Part shown: positions 1 through 11,535 of the stretch, one piece after another
Numbering within the stretch: the stretch's first letter is position 1
Layout of the letters: the number at the start of each line of letters is the position of its first letter
Assembly: GCA_963662175.1 (NCBI GenBank)
Contig: OY759215.1
Location: 23,673,079 to 23,737,078 of the forward strand
DNA from: Aradus depressus
Taxonomy: Eukaryota > Arthropoda > Insecta > Hemiptera > Aradidae
Reading direction: 5' to 3'
DNA: 64,000 nt
Notes under the pieces: model-generated
The model's input: only the letters and a program-made list of their open reading frames with translations
Databases searched by the model: none
What the model was told of the DNA's origin: nothing
Program-made: the position numbers and the translations under genes

Positions 1-449
1 GTTGAGCAGAACGTTTAAGGATGCTAGGAAATTTGCTAATTCAATGTTTTATTTAACGTTTTTGTGAACTTTTGTTTGTTTAAACATGTAAACCAATTGT
101 CTCAAGAAAAGTTGGTTCAATTCATGGTTGAAGTCTATGTTTTAATCAACCTGGTGGTCACAAGCGTTCTCAAGTACGCACTGGCTAGAACGTCCACTGA
201 TGCTAAGTATTCCGCCGTTGAATGGCGCGTATTAGCCATGGTGCCCAGGGGTCCTAAAAACTTACTAGCTGGGATGTCTGCCGTTGAAGGACTATAAGCG
301 TTATTCCGTATGAATAATTGAAAATTATAACATCATGAATGTACTATTGAAGAACTGAAATGGATTCGAACGAGAGATATTAGGAGAAAAGTCAAAGTTC
401 CCCGGGTAACGCCGGGTATTACTGCTAGTAAAAAATAAAAACGTCAGAT

Positions 450-1380
450 ATTTCATTTTACCCACCGACCCTCTCACATTAACAGCCACATAAGCAGATG
501 ACACCGCCATTCTAGCCTCTCACACAGATCCTCACACCACTTCACTCTTACTACAGCAACACCTCAACAAAATTGAAGTTTGGAGTAAATCTTGGAAAAT
601 TAAATTTAACGCCACAAAATGTCAACACGTAACATTCGCTCTCCGCCGTGGTGACTGTCCCCCAGTATTCATTGAAAACCAGCCATTACCTCATACCTCT
701 TCCGTAAAATATTTAGGATTAACCCTCGATAGAAGGCTGACTTGGAACCCTCACACTCTGACGACACGACTCACACTAGACCGGCGACTTAGACTATTGT
801 ACAGTATTTTGAATAGGCGTTCTAAATTATCTACTCGACAAAAACTAAATTGTTATACCTATATTCTCCGACCTCTCTGGACCTATGGCTTACAAATATA
901 TGATGATACAGCCAAAACTTCGAACATCAAAAGAATACAGATATTTCAATCCAAGACTCTCCGACTGATCACGCAATGCCCACCATACGTTAGCAACAAG
1001 ACTACACCGCGACTTGAACATCACATCCATAGACACAACCATTAAACATTTGTACCAACGTTTCTACACCAAAATTTACTTACACACCAATCCGGAAGTT
1101 CGTAAAATCTTAAATACAAATTTACCCCACAATCCCCCAAGAAGATTAAAGAGAGTTTGGCATAGAGATCTCCTGGTATGAAGTGATGTCATGAGGGTTC
1201 ACCGCTGGGTGTTTTTCCTCTCTCAAGCCTTTCATGTCATATTTATTTTCATTATTATTTTTTATTATTTTGTTTTATTTGTATTATATTCGTTTAGCAT
1301 ATGTCAGTCCAGCCGCTGGTTGTGCATTTTTTGCATAGTTGTGGCTTGAGAAAAATAAATACAAAAAAAAAAAAAAAAAA
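450..1380 (+). mobile_element. 5'-truncated Jockey-type non-LTR retrotransposon (dead)
   Basis: From about 450 the plus strand encodes the C-terminal half of a Jockey-clade reverse transcriptase: the ADDTAIL active-site block, a WKIKFNATK stretch, the SVKYLGLTLDRRLTW motif, RPLWTYGLQIY and the QIFQSKTLRLIT block. The residue before ADD, normally Tyr or Phe, is a TAA stop, and the frame breaks again near 1016, so the copy is dead. A 3' untranslated region follows and ends in a poly-A tail at about 1361-1380, as expected for a target-primed insertion. The 5' boundary is approximate. Confidence 0.8.
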
Positions 1381-1902
1381 TTATCTAATGATAGTTGGTG
1401 TACTATAATTTAATTTTTAGGTAGTTTTACCATTAATGGATGAAGCTCACTAGGTGCAGTATGAAGGGGGTGGGGGTGTCCCAGGTCCCACTATTTTAGG
1501 AACAATGAATTATTACTATCCGACCATAAGTCGATATCTGGCAGCTAGGTATCAGGCCCCACCCCAAGCTCACTCGTTCACCTAAACACTAAATTCTCTC
1601 TACTGTAAATATTACAATTTTTTTTTAAGCTCAAAGTTTGTTCTATCTTTGTAAATACTGTAACTAGAACTTATATTTATATATATGTATATTTAATAAT
1701 CTTCCTCGTCCTTCTTTCAAAAATAATTTTCAAGTAATTTGAAAAAAAAAAAAATTGCTTCGGTCAACGGGGACTTGGATAATCAGATAATAATAAGTGT
1801 TTAACTCTGGGAGACCCTAAACTTTTTTAGAATTCTTTTTATTCTATCTATTCCTATTCAAAATGATATTTGCAATTAAATATGGTGATTGTTTCCGTAG
1901 GT
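1381..1902. other. AT-rich spacer, no gene seen
   Basis: No open frame or recognised repeat is visible apart from short A and T runs. It ends in the left target-duplication copy of the following SINE. Confidence 0.5.
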
Positions 1903-2246
1903 TAGGTTAGGTTTTATGACTCATGCCCGGGCTTTAACTACGAGGTCATATCGCCTACTACCAGAGCGCTCTTTCGTCACTCTGGTGGACATGAGGTCGA
2001 CTCTACTGTGGGAGTCCTAAATTTTGCCTACCCTAAATTTTTTATTCATCTAGGGTAGGGGTCTTTAACGAGTACCTGACATCGTACAGGCTCGGGACCA
2101 TCGCTTAACGTCCCATCCGAAGGACGGCGTGCTTAAGTTTATTTTACCTCCCAGATAAAATAAACTAAGGGCCTCGGTCGGGCTACGAACCCACGACCTT
2201 GAGCTCAGAAGTCAAGCACGCATACCACTGGGCTACCGGCGCCCTC
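1903..2246 (-). mobile_element. tRNA-derived SINE (family 1), near full length, with TSD
   Basis: Read on the minus strand, the element starts GGGCGCCGGTAGCCCAGTGG (A-box-like) and has a GGGTTCG B-box-like block about 50 bases further on, then a roughly 270-base tRNA-unrelated body holding the blocks GGGACGTTAAGCGATGGTCC and GAGCGCTCTGGTAGTAGGCG. It is flanked by a 13-bp direct duplication TGTTTCCGTAGGT at 1890-1902 and 2247-2259, direct evidence of retroposition. It is the best reference copy for the family, which recurs at about ten other places in the window. Confidence 0.85.
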
Positions 2247-2259
2247 TGTTTCCGTAGGT

Positions 2260-2934
2260 CTTCAGTTGGAGCACATGATGCTGAATTTTACAGAAATCAA
2301 ACGCCTTCTTGATCAGCTGTGTAGTTACTAACCTGGATAGTTCATAATATTTAAACATGGAAATTATAAATTAAAGCTATATTTTGAACTAAGAAACTGA
2401 TTCAAAATCCAAATATATATCCTTGTAAAGCTTTAAAAGGTCTACACATTAGTCACTTACTATTCATATTAGCACTTTTACTTTTTGCGATATTAGAATC
2501 ATTAAAAACGTAAAATTTCCAATCTGTTTCAACTTGACAAGATGATTGTTCGAAAACTATAACAACTTTGAAGAAACAAATGATTGATCTAGAAACTGGA
2601 TTTCCTTCTGAACATTTTTGTCTCACTGTTTTCGTAGTTTAGAAGAAATATATATTATTTGTTATAGAAGATATCTGGAGTAAAATTAAGAAATGCAAAG
2701 CGAAAAATTCTTAGGTTTTTTTTCTTGAATAGAGTAGTCCAAAATATTTAAAAAATTGTTGTTTACCATATAATCTACAAAACAAGTGTATATTGTTTAT
2801 GTTTTATCAAATAGGATCCAATGTGTTGTGTGTTTACATTTTTTTGGTAACGCTTCATCTGGTTAGATGTTACTCAAGACAAAAAAAGTAAAAAAAAAAA
2901 TCAATTTGTTGACATTCTTTGTATTTTATCTGGT
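2260..2934. other. AT-rich spacer, no gene seen
   Basis: No long open frame, repeat or RNA gene was recognised. A tRNA-like fragment at about 2950-3010 (gggctggagcg and a gggttcg block) may be a decayed SINE head related to family 2. Confidence 0.4.
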
Positions 2935-3081
2935 TCAGATCATAATGTAGGGGACATTGTGGCCGTGTGGGCTGGAGCGTAGCGCTTTAGTTGCCGGATG
3001 GGCTACCTCTATCGCGGGTTCGTTGACGGAATTGCGTTTCGGGGAACGTCGGAATGATAAAATTTCGATAATCATATCTGT

Positions 3082-3881
3082 TGTTGGTTGATTCCGGCAT
3101 TTCTTCCAGAGGTGTCTTCTTATTTTTTTTCCAATATTTCGGGACACTAAAGCTACGCGCGCACTAAGGCGGCACGGTACGGCCGGGCGGCCGTCACGGC
3201 AATTTAAAAAAATTAATATCATTGAATCAAATGTGTATGCGCTCACTTGGTCGGTACGGCCGGCCGGACAGGGTTTCCGCACCTTCCGCCGTTTTAAAAA
3301 GTCAGCGAGGAAGAACTTCAGGACATTTCCGAAAGGCCCTGCCGCCGTACCGATGACTCATCGGCATTTCTGGGGTAGTGAGCGCGCCCCTCCGGCGGGT
3401 GCCTTGGAATTGTTGTCACGTCATCCTCATGACAGATTGACAGTCAGTTGAGTTCTACCCTTCTACAAAAAGAGATGGAAGTATTGAAAGAATTTAGCAT
3501 CATCTTCCATAAGGTCCGAAAACAAGGTGAAATTCACCAAAAGTCAGTCTTTTTCTATTAATTTGATGAATCCCAAAAAAATTTTCTTTTTGGTTAGCAT
3601 CTCTTCCTCTTCTTCTACCAAAATTGCACTAACAACCAAACACTCGTCATTACTATCCATTTTGACCTTGTTCACCACACGGTAGCTCAGTATACACTGC
3701 CATGTGCGGATGGCGGGAGTTCCCGTTTAGTAGGCGCACCCACCTTTAAAAATGCCGTCCGTGCCGTACCGGCTGTCCGTGCCGTGCCGCCCTAGTGCGC
3801 GCTTAGCTTAAGTGTCCCGAAATATTGTCGGAAAAAAAAATAAGAAGGCACCTCTGGAAGAAATGCCGGAATCAACCAACA
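3082..3881. mobile_element. Non-autonomous PIF/Harbinger derivative with long inverted ends
   Basis: The two ends are inverted copies of each other over more than 100 bases: TGTTGGTTGATTCCGGCATT on the left at 3082 reappears in reverse complement ending at 3881, and the match runs through the ATTTCGGGACACT block into a GC-rich tract of GGCGGCACGG-type repeats. Between the arms the minus strand keeps the first part of a Harbinger-like transposase. The exact termini and target duplication could not be fixed, because the arms contain internal repeats. Confidence 0.65.
3455..3660 (-). pseudogene. PIF/Harbinger transposase N-terminus, broken
   Basis: An ATG at 3660 opens a 38-codon frame beginning MDSNDECLVV with a run of five glutamates, the acidic opening common in Harbinger transposases, and stops at 3544. 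After a frame change the sequence resumes as a block containing LFSDLMEDDAKFFQYF, which resembles the family motif preceding the FRMS segment. The DDE catalytic region is absent, so the fragment cannot encode a working transposase. Confidence 0.55.
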
Positions 3882-4009
3882 GTGGAACATCCCAGAGAAG
3901 TTTAAGAAACAAATCATATCTGTTTTCCAGAAGCAATGAGGTTACTGTCATTTAATTATTTATTTGATTATTTTGCATACTTAGCAAATTAGAAACAAAA
4001 AAAAAGGTT

Positions 4010-4215
4010 GTGAGTAAATCCTTTTCACTCCTTTTCTTTGGTCGATTTGGCTGAAAAACAATAAGTGTCGTCATTAGAGGGTTCTGGATCATTTAATATT
4101 TCGTGTTGATACATGCATTCTATCGGGAGTTATCGTCTACACACACGCAGACATTTTTGTTTTTCATATTTGGAATCTAGAGGTCGGAAAACATGAAATT
4201 CCGCTGAAAATTCCC
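4010..4215 (+). repeat. Copy of dispersed repeat family X
   Basis: It carries the family X signature blocks: a wGATACATkCATTyTATCGG segment, GGAGTTATCGT, a cacacgcagacattttt run and GGTCGGAAAACATGAAATTC. The same blocks recur at 14765-15255 (inverted), 15750-15900, 17710-17810, 18540-19067, 24560-24760, 35255-35385 (inverted) and 48330-48465. No coding capacity is seen. Confidence 0.65.
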
Positions 4216-4855
4216 CCCATATAGCTAGGAAGTAAACATATATTAAATAATGATTGAAGGCAAAATCCTTTATAACAATGGTGAAATGCAGAGAGAGTGA
4301 GAAATCCCCATTCTACATTGAGAGAAAAAGATTGCAACATATGCACCAAGGAAGAAACAGAGAGAAAATAAATTATTAATAACGATCAGAAAGAAAAGAG
4401 GTCCAAGTTTCATTATTATTTTTTTGTTACAAAAAGTTTAAATACTTTGTGTTCTTTAGAACAATGAACTTGGAAAAAAGTTCCACACTTCAAAATAAAC
4501 TTGACTTAAACAGCTTCGGTATTTATAATTATTTCAAATCGTGTTTAGAGACAGTCCATAAGTTGAACTTTGTGAGAAGGGCTCTTGAAAACGTTACGTA
4601 ACGCGATAATTATTCCACTCGTCATTTAGACAACTTAAAAAAGAAAAAATACTAATGTTACATTATATGAATGAAAATAGCGTAACTTAATTTATGGATG
4701 GCCTCTTATTTATGGACAATTTTTATAAAGAGGTCCAGACATTTCATGAATCAGGTTGACTGCTATGGGTCGAAGACTAGCAATAACAATTAAGAGCTCA
4801 ATAGAGGATGTTCGTTACTTATTTCTATATCGAGCACCGTAAGATGCCCGTTAGT

Positions 4856-5135
4856 TCCCCGGGCTTTAACTATGCGGTCATATCGCCTACTACCATAGCG
4901 ACGAAAGAGGGCTCTGGTGGACATGAACCCGACTCTACTATGGGAGACCTAAATCTTGCCTACCCTAAATTTTTTATTCATCTATGTTTGTCTTAAACGA
5001 GTATCTGATATCGTATAGGCTCGAAACGATCGCTTAAAGTCCCATCCGAAGAGCGGCGTGTTTAAGATTTTTTACCCCCAGATGCAATAAACTAAGGGCC
5101 TCGTCCGAGTTCCGAACCCGCGATCTTGAGCTTCA
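4856..5135 (-). mobile_element. SINE family 1, diverged copy
   Basis: In reverse orientation it matches the copy at 1903-2246: gggctttaactatgcggtc at the tail, GTCCCATCCGAAGAGCGGCG in the body and the B-box region near 5110. The A-box end is lost, because the match stops shortly after the cgatcttgagct block at about 5135. Confidence 0.7.
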
Positions 5136-5140
5136 AAAAA

Positions 5141-7578
5141 TGCATGAGGAAACAAGAATAATCAAATATGATCCATTGAAGAATTTTCATATTCCTAATA
5201 GATACATTAGCTATGGTTGAGATCTGATGGCTCTCTTGGCTATAGGGGGCCCTAACGCAGAATTTGGATTGCCCCTACATGGAGTGAAGAATACGGAGGA
5301 TAATCTAAGATGTAAGGGTGGTTGCTGACTGAGAGGAGTGGAAGTCTGTTATGGACAGGACTATTCTCCAGTAAAAATATTCAACTTCCAGACCATTTTG
5401 TACACTAAATTTCACTGAACTGATCTATGGCATTTGAGGACACTCAATGTTTAAACTTTACGATTAAATCCCCCAAGTTGAAAATGATTTACCTCCAGAC
5501 GGTGAACTCAAAGTGTCAATCAGTCCCATAGCAGAATCATATCGGGAACAAGAATTCGACTCGCTACGATAAAACGGTGCTTCAGAGGGTACAATGAGGA
5601 TTTAACAGTGACCGTGGACTTCAGAATTTTGGCATTAAAGAATAAAAAATAAATCTTTTTCATATAAGCTATTTGATAAAACCAAATGATTAAATCAGTT
5701 GCTGAGCCATTAACCTCGGGCGGATATGGGCTGTTGCAGTTCGAACCGACTCATGTCTTCCATTCCATTAACTCTTCATAGACACTTGCTCCCTTGCTGG
5801 TCCTGGAGGAGGCATGGTCTGGTGATGAGTTGCAGGCTGCAGCTCTCCTTGCAGATTTATGCCTGGAGAGGGAGGCCCATGGCATGGGATCGATCTAACA
5901 CAGGGCTGGCTACACATGCGCTCCCACCCACCATCTACTCTCCTCTTTCAGCAGTACGACACCCTCATTCTAAATCAACTTCAATCCATTCATCGCTAAC
6001 ACATCAATGGAATTTTTGGAAAATGAGGTTTTTCTGAATCCCAACCAGCCTGGACACGTTTTTTTTTATTAATCAACTACTTGTTTTATTGTTTAAACTA
6101 AAAATGAGTGATCAGAAGAGTAAATTTGAAGACAGCGTTCCAAGATAAATAGAACACAATCTGAAGTTCTGAGTCGTGTTGTCTTCTTCGTCACAAGTCC
6201 AAAAGACCTAAACATTCGCATTATGTCCAATACATAATCCGTTTCAAAGAGTTTTATTCACAATCAACTCTTCTTGTCAAGAAGTTCTTGGTCTCATTGT
6301 GAGGAGACACACCTCGAGAATTCCTGTAAAATTATGAACAAATCTTAGGGATCGTAGATATTGGTTTTTCCTATCAATTTTCATTTCATTTTCCTTATTC
6401 ACTCCGGTGTTCGGAAGCCGCTGTCCCTCACTCACAGGTGCTTAGCTCCAGCTGCAGCTCAGTGCCCCTCCGTCTAGTTTGTGGCCGTTCTGGTGTTCTA
6501 CCAACGCCACAAGTTCCTCCACTATAGCTCCTTAAATCGCTGTAATACGTAACGCAATTTTCGAAACAACATTCTGCAATTTGTTGCGTGCTCTCTACGT
6601 CACAGTTTTAATATATGTTTGATAATTGGGTGGGCTTGTTATTTTTGAAGGTGGGTGATGTTTATATTATGGATCCATTAGTAATGACGTTCGCATGGAG
6701 TTGCTGGTATCAAAATCTGCTTATCCCATTCCCCCTTTCTTCTTTCACGGATGATTGAATAGCATCCTGGCAGAATGAAGCTTTGAAGAAGGCACAATCC
6801 GCGCCGAAAGCTTTGCAGAAATTCCACAAGTTGGTTTTCTTCGACCACAATCCTGATCTCTTCTCCTTCTAGTTAATGTTACTATCCTAGAGGCGTTTTA
6901 GTGATTAGAGTTACTATCCTGAGGAGAAAATCGAGTCGCAAAGCACCAAACAAGCGTAATATATAATGACGAGAAAAAGTTGCACTTAAAGCATGTTACA
7001 TCATCTTTTAAAATGTCAATAACTTCGGTTATAGTTAACGGATTTGAGCGAAACAAACTTAGTCGTGATCATTCAAGCAAATGAAGCATAGCATATTATC
7101 AATCAAGTTAAATTTTGTTATTGTTTTATTTTGTTGAAATCATTCTCCCAAAAATCAAATTCAATGGAGAACCTCCGCCAAGGAAGTGTAAAAAAGATGA
7201 ATTTTAATGGATGCGGTGCAACCCTCACCTGGTACTAGACGAAGTAGTGTGTGATTCTAGCTTGAACTGACCGCCGAGTCAAGGGTTGACAGCCCCAACG
7301 TAGAAGGGGTTGCCAAGACTACACTTCAGATATTTCAGAGTTCAATGGCCCCTGTCAGAACTTACATCCAACCAACCCCCAACCTCCAACTTATTGATAC
7401 CCTCCTTCTATTATTCTATTAGAGTGTATAAAAAAAAATTAACGTTTTTTCAAATGCACGAATTTCAAGGACTGTAAATACGTTAATCCTATTTAATGTT
7501 TACCAATAATTAATATTCTCTTGTAGAGCCACTATCTAAGCTTGTTTATGAACATTCCACTGACTCGATAAAGCCTTA
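5141..7578. other. Gene-poor stretch
   Basis: An open frame of 103 codons at 5726-6037 matches nothing I recognise and is probably chance. A Penelope-type GAAGAAGGC...GCCGAAAG block lies at 6783-6810. The rest shows no gene or RNA that I can support. Confidence 0.4.
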
Positions 7579-7631
7579 GGCCAACCCCACATTAGGCAAT
7601 TCCGAAGCGACGCGACCGATACTCAAGTATC
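7579..7631. repeat. Left TIR of the Harbinger element
   Basis: 53 bp, identical in reverse complement to 9298-9350; preceded by the target duplication TTA. Confidence 0.92.
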
Positions 7632-7775
7632 TTGAGGGTATCTTAGACGTCACTTCCTATGTTGAGTGGTGGGGAGACACAAACGACGCCACTCCCAGGA
7701 GACGCGTATCCTACCAGTCTCACGCTACCTGCTAGGAAGGTCGACCGTCTGTTGAGTCTCCTGCGTCGCCTCGCC

Positions 7776-8790
7776 ATGGCTAGTGAACACGTGTTCAACA
7801 TACAATTTGTGGGTGAAATTGAAAAACGCCCTGAACTGTACAATTATAATTTGCCTCAGTATTGCAGGAAGGACGTTGTGGAGAAGGGATGGACTGAAGT
7901 TGGCAAGCAAATGAACATGTCAGGTATGTATAATATATTTGTATTATTGAATATACAAGAGAGGGTCAATTGTTGCCTCATAACAACTATACTTTTGCTA
8001 TAATATTTAATAATGCGACTACTACTACTTTATTTATTGCTTTATTTAGTACATTATTATTATTATTTTCATTTATATTATTTTTACAAATAGGTACCTA
8101 CCTACGATAGGTACCCTACCATTTGTGAAGACCAACATACCTGGTGCCCCAGGGAATGTGCCACCGATCCCCGAACTATCTGAGTCCCCACTCGAGGAAG
8201 AGGTTGATGATTCGGCAGAAAACCAGAGGCAATATCCGCAGTCTCCACCTGAAGCACCTCCCCTCCCTCCCCAGTTGGATCAGTCTTCACAACTATCATT
8301 TCCTCTTAACCGAACTGGACAGTCTCAGCCATCCTTTCCAAGTAAAAAAAAACCTGGTCCTAAACGTGGACTCTCTAATTATGATGTGGATGCTTCGTTC
8401 ATTGAATTTTTCAAAGCGAAAAAAGCCAAAATCTCCACACAAACCCAGGAAGATAGGAAAGCTGTTGGAATCAGATCTTTCCTTAACAGTCTGATTCCGG
8501 AATTAGAACCCATGACTCAAGACCAACTGAAACAATTCAGACGAAAGGTTTTTCAACTTATCGATGACATCACTGCCCAAACACCTCAACGTTATTCATC
8601 ATACAACTCATTAACCTCCCCTTCATATTCTCCCCCACCCCATATCGCCACACCTCATCAAATGGAGCCATCTACTTCCGCAGAGCACAGTGAAGATGGA
8701 AGTGATCCCAAAAGCCGTGGACCAATGTCTTTTTCACAGTTACTTTCAGAAACGATTTTAGATGAGCGTGATGAAATGCCACTTATGTAA
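7776..8790 (+). CDS. MADF/BESS-type accessory protein of a PIF/Harbinger transposon
   Basis: Two exons fit: 7776-7923 (ends TCAG before GTATGT) and 8111-8790 (after the acceptor CGATAG), joining in frame to 275 codons plus stop. Residues 6-48 look like the first half of a MADF domain (FNIQFVGEIEKRPELYNYN, then a WTEVGKQM segment). The family's second half, with its basic WK-LR motif, is missing. The middle is proline- and serine-rich with a basic KKKPGPKRG patch. A BESS-like segment (FLNSLIPELEPMTQDQLKQF) lies near residues 165-195. In this superfamily such a second protein aids DNA binding or nuclear import of the transposase. The missing domain half may reflect a deleted exon, so function is uncertain. 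The frame itself has no stop. Confidence 0.7.
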
Positions 8791-8883
8791 TCATTCTTAA
8801 ATAAAAATTTATTAAATTACTTATTTTTTTCATAAATTACTTACTTATTCCATAGATTACTAAAAATTTAATAAGTTACTTAC

Positions 8884-9170
8884 CTCAACGTGATCAAGAT
8901 TCTTTCTTCTGCACTCACACATTCCCGCATTTGTGTGTTCCTCTGTTTTATGGATGGAGAAACAATTCCAATCAAATGTAGAAATGATTCTTTCGTCATT
9001 CGGTAGAATGCTACGAACTTGGAATCCGACTTTTCCAGCTCTTTAGCAGCAACAAATAATCTGCATTTGATGAAAGGATGGCGCCATAATCTTCGGATTT
9101 TCCTTTTTCTATAATAATAATAATATGACACAACGACATCTTCATCACTTGAAGAATCTTCACTTGACAT
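8884..9170 (-). pseudogene. First exon of a HARBI1-like transposase (truncated gene)
   Basis: From the ATG at 9170 the minus strand encodes 95 codons plus two bases. It has an acidic, serine-rich start, then the RRLWRHPFIKCRL and FVAFYRMTKESFLHLIG blocks that match the N-terminal part of Harbinger transposases, ending in SAEERILITLR. It stops exactly at a strong splice donor (AG before GTAAGT, intron side 8883). Only about 90 AT-rich bases follow before the convergent gene ends at 8790, so the exons with the DDE catalytic triad have been lost. Not functional alone. Confidence 0.8.
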
Positions 9171-9297
9171 GGTGAACAGCTCAGCTTCTCGCCACGGCTA
9201 GATGGAGACTGAAGAGATCCTAGTCGCTGCACAGTATCCTCAGTGTGAGGAGAAAAGTTGCCTACGGGTATCATACCCACAGGCGACTCAAATGGCC

Positions 9298-9350
9298 GAT
9301 ACTTGAGTATCGGTCGCGTCGCTTCGGAATTGCCTAATGTGGGGTTGGCC
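9298..9350. repeat. Right TIR of the Harbinger element
   Basis: 53 bp, exact reverse complement of 7579-7631; followed by TTA. Confidence 0.92.
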
Positions 9351-9479
9351 TTAGTTCAATTATTTCTGTTGAAAAAGAAATATGATGGTTTCTTACGAAA
9401 TTCTCGTTATTAAAATAACGACGTTATTACAATAATGACTTAAAAGTCATTATTGTAAAAAAAAAAATACAGCTGCTTC

Positions 9480-9970
9480 AGGGATGAAAGGCATCCTTGA
9501 CCAGCGCACAACGCGTCGTTGGTTTGAAAAATTCAACAGTGGAAATATGTCCTTGGAAAGAAATATGGTTAAGGACTCAGGGCGATCATCAACAGATATT
9601 GATGAGGTTCTACAGCGAGTTCCTAAAGACACCGTTAGTCGCCATCAACACGACATGGTGGAAGTGAAAAAGAGCAACTGGCCCGCATGAGCATACTCCT
9701 CAGCGATCGGCTAAGACGGTAGAAACTTGCAAAAATCTTTTAAAATACGTTTCCGATATGAGATTTGACTGAAAGATTGTCACGTTTGATGAAAAGTGGG
9801 TTTACTGGAAAAACCCTGATATCCGTGGGCAATGAATAGATCGGGGTCAAACGGCTTCTCTGGTTGCTGCAAGGAGGCAGTTTGAAAAAAAATTCATGCT
9901 TTGAGTTTTTTGGAACTACGAAGTTATTCATCACGGCCGATTCGGTGCAAGGACAGTTCGGCGCCATGAT
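9480..9970 (+). pseudogene. Mariner transposase pseudogene
   Basis: The plus strand keeps, in several frames, parts of a mariner (Tc1/mariner, SETMAR-like) transposase: TRRWFEKFNSGNMSLE from the helix-turn-helix region at about 9505-9555, then a shifted IVTFDEKWVYW segment (first catalytic Asp region) at about 9775-9812, DRGQTAS and a final VFWNYEVIHH block. Stops and frameshifts interrupt it repeatedly, and no clear terminal repeats were found. It lies about 130 bp outside the Harbinger element. Confidence 0.75.
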
Positions 9971-11276
9971 GTTATTTTTACATTTTTAAATACATTTTTT
10001 CGTTTTATTTTATTTTTTTAATTTTAAATCAGATATCGTTATGTTTGACGATACATTTTTATGTAATTGATCACTTTTTTTTTTCATAAAAATAAAAGAC
10101 GTTGCCTTCCCACTATTTAATTCCGACCAGAACCGACTTTCCATGCAACTGTGTCATCATCAGTGGCACATCACCCATATAGTATGATGTCTTGGGGAAC
10201 AACGTACATCTGTGTTACTTTAGATACTTAGAGCTCAAATGGCCCACCAAGGTTTCAGTACAAAAAAATGAATGAACAAAAAACACTATTAAATTTTTTG
10301 TGTCGGGAGTTTTTTGAATTTTTAATTTATTTGTTAGTTTTAGGCTACTTAGCGTGCATGATTTTTTATATATGGCAGCTGGGGAAAGATACTTCCTAAA
10401 ATTTCTGGGAAGTTGCTATATTTTAGGGAAATGTGGTTAGCGTAATTGGCTACTTACATATGGGGAGCTCCGGTGGCCGGTTGATTAAAGTTATGGGCAA
10501 TGAAAGTGAAAGAAGAGACTTTGGTGGTTGTTGAGTAGAAAGAGTAAGTGGCTATTAACCTGAAAGAGGGAGTTTTGGGGGCTGGGGTTTTATAGTGACT
10601 AGTCATTAACCTAATAGAGAGCAACGTAGTGGCCCCTGATTTAGGAACAAGCTAGGTTATGACATTGTTACTCTCGTCCAACGCCAGATAGGTATACCAG
10701 CAATTTCTTCATATAATCAAATATGATTTATATCACAATAATATGGAGGCAAATTTGCCGTAGAGAAGGAGTGTTGTTGGTTGAGAATAATTCAACAATT
10801 TTTCTCTGTTTATTTTTTTCATATTTACAACGGTTCTGGAGTGCACTACCAGGAGATACGAGTATGATATGTGATGCACTAAATGTCATTTAGAAGGCGT
10901 GAGAGGAGTCGCACTTCAAGTGTTGAAATAGAAATTGTTGCGGGGAAGAGAAATGATTAATAAACTACATTGGTGAACGATATCCTTCTGGGGGATAGCC
11001 AGAATTTCTCCAATATAGTCTGAGAGTGAGATTCGTTTAAAGATAAATGTTCTGAACAAAATATCAAGCTTCCAAAGGTCGAACTCAAGGACTTTACTCT
11101 GAAGACAAAGAAGGAACATAGGACTCTGAAGAAGGGCTGGGATATTGAAAACAAGTTATTTAAAATGTCACTTAAATTTTCTTTCAAACACATGGTAACC
11201 TGGATGTTAGATTATAAAATAAAATTTAAATAAAGTTTGATTACACAACTTTTACAAAACAGTTTATGTTTATTAA
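9971..11276. other. AT-rich spacer with a diverged repeat
   Basis: No gene seen. At 10245-10330 a segment (ccaaggtttcagt, tgtgtcggg, tttttaatttatt) is a diverged copy of the repeat that follows at 11277-11850. Confidence 0.4.
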
Positions 11277-11504
11277 CCCCCGACATAAAAGGAGGGGTGT
11301 TATAAGTTTGAAGCCTTTGACTGTGTGTCTGACATCATAGCTCCAAGACTGCTGATCGAGTTCAAATCCGTTTTTTTTGTTTCAAAAGCTGGTATTTGCG
11401 AGATGGTTCTTAGCCAAGTTTGGTGGAAATCGGAGACTTGGAGTTTCAGCTCAAATGTTTATCAGGCCAAGCCTCTCCCCCCCCAATCCTTCAAGCCCCC
11501 CCCC

Positions 11505-11535
<31 letters not shown>

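Larger units (their letters stand above)
7579..9350. mobile_element. PIF/Harbinger transposon, perfect TIRs, transposase truncated
   Basis: A 1772-bp element is bounded by 53-bp terminal inverted repeats (7579-7631 and 9298-9350) that I find identical base for base, starting GGCCAACCCCACATTAGGCA. It is flanked by the 3-bp duplication TTA (7576-7578 and 9351-9353), the hallmark target of this superfamily. Two convergent genes lie inside, as is typical: a MADF/BESS accessory protein on the plus strand and a transposase on the minus strand. Only the first transposase exon remains, so the copy cannot move by itself. The perfect TIRs point to a young insertion. Confidence 0.9.

Noticed and set aside
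5726..6037. 103-codon open frame as a gene
   Set aside because: No recognisable motif, biased composition (Ser, His, Trp) and no splice or promoter context; likely chance.
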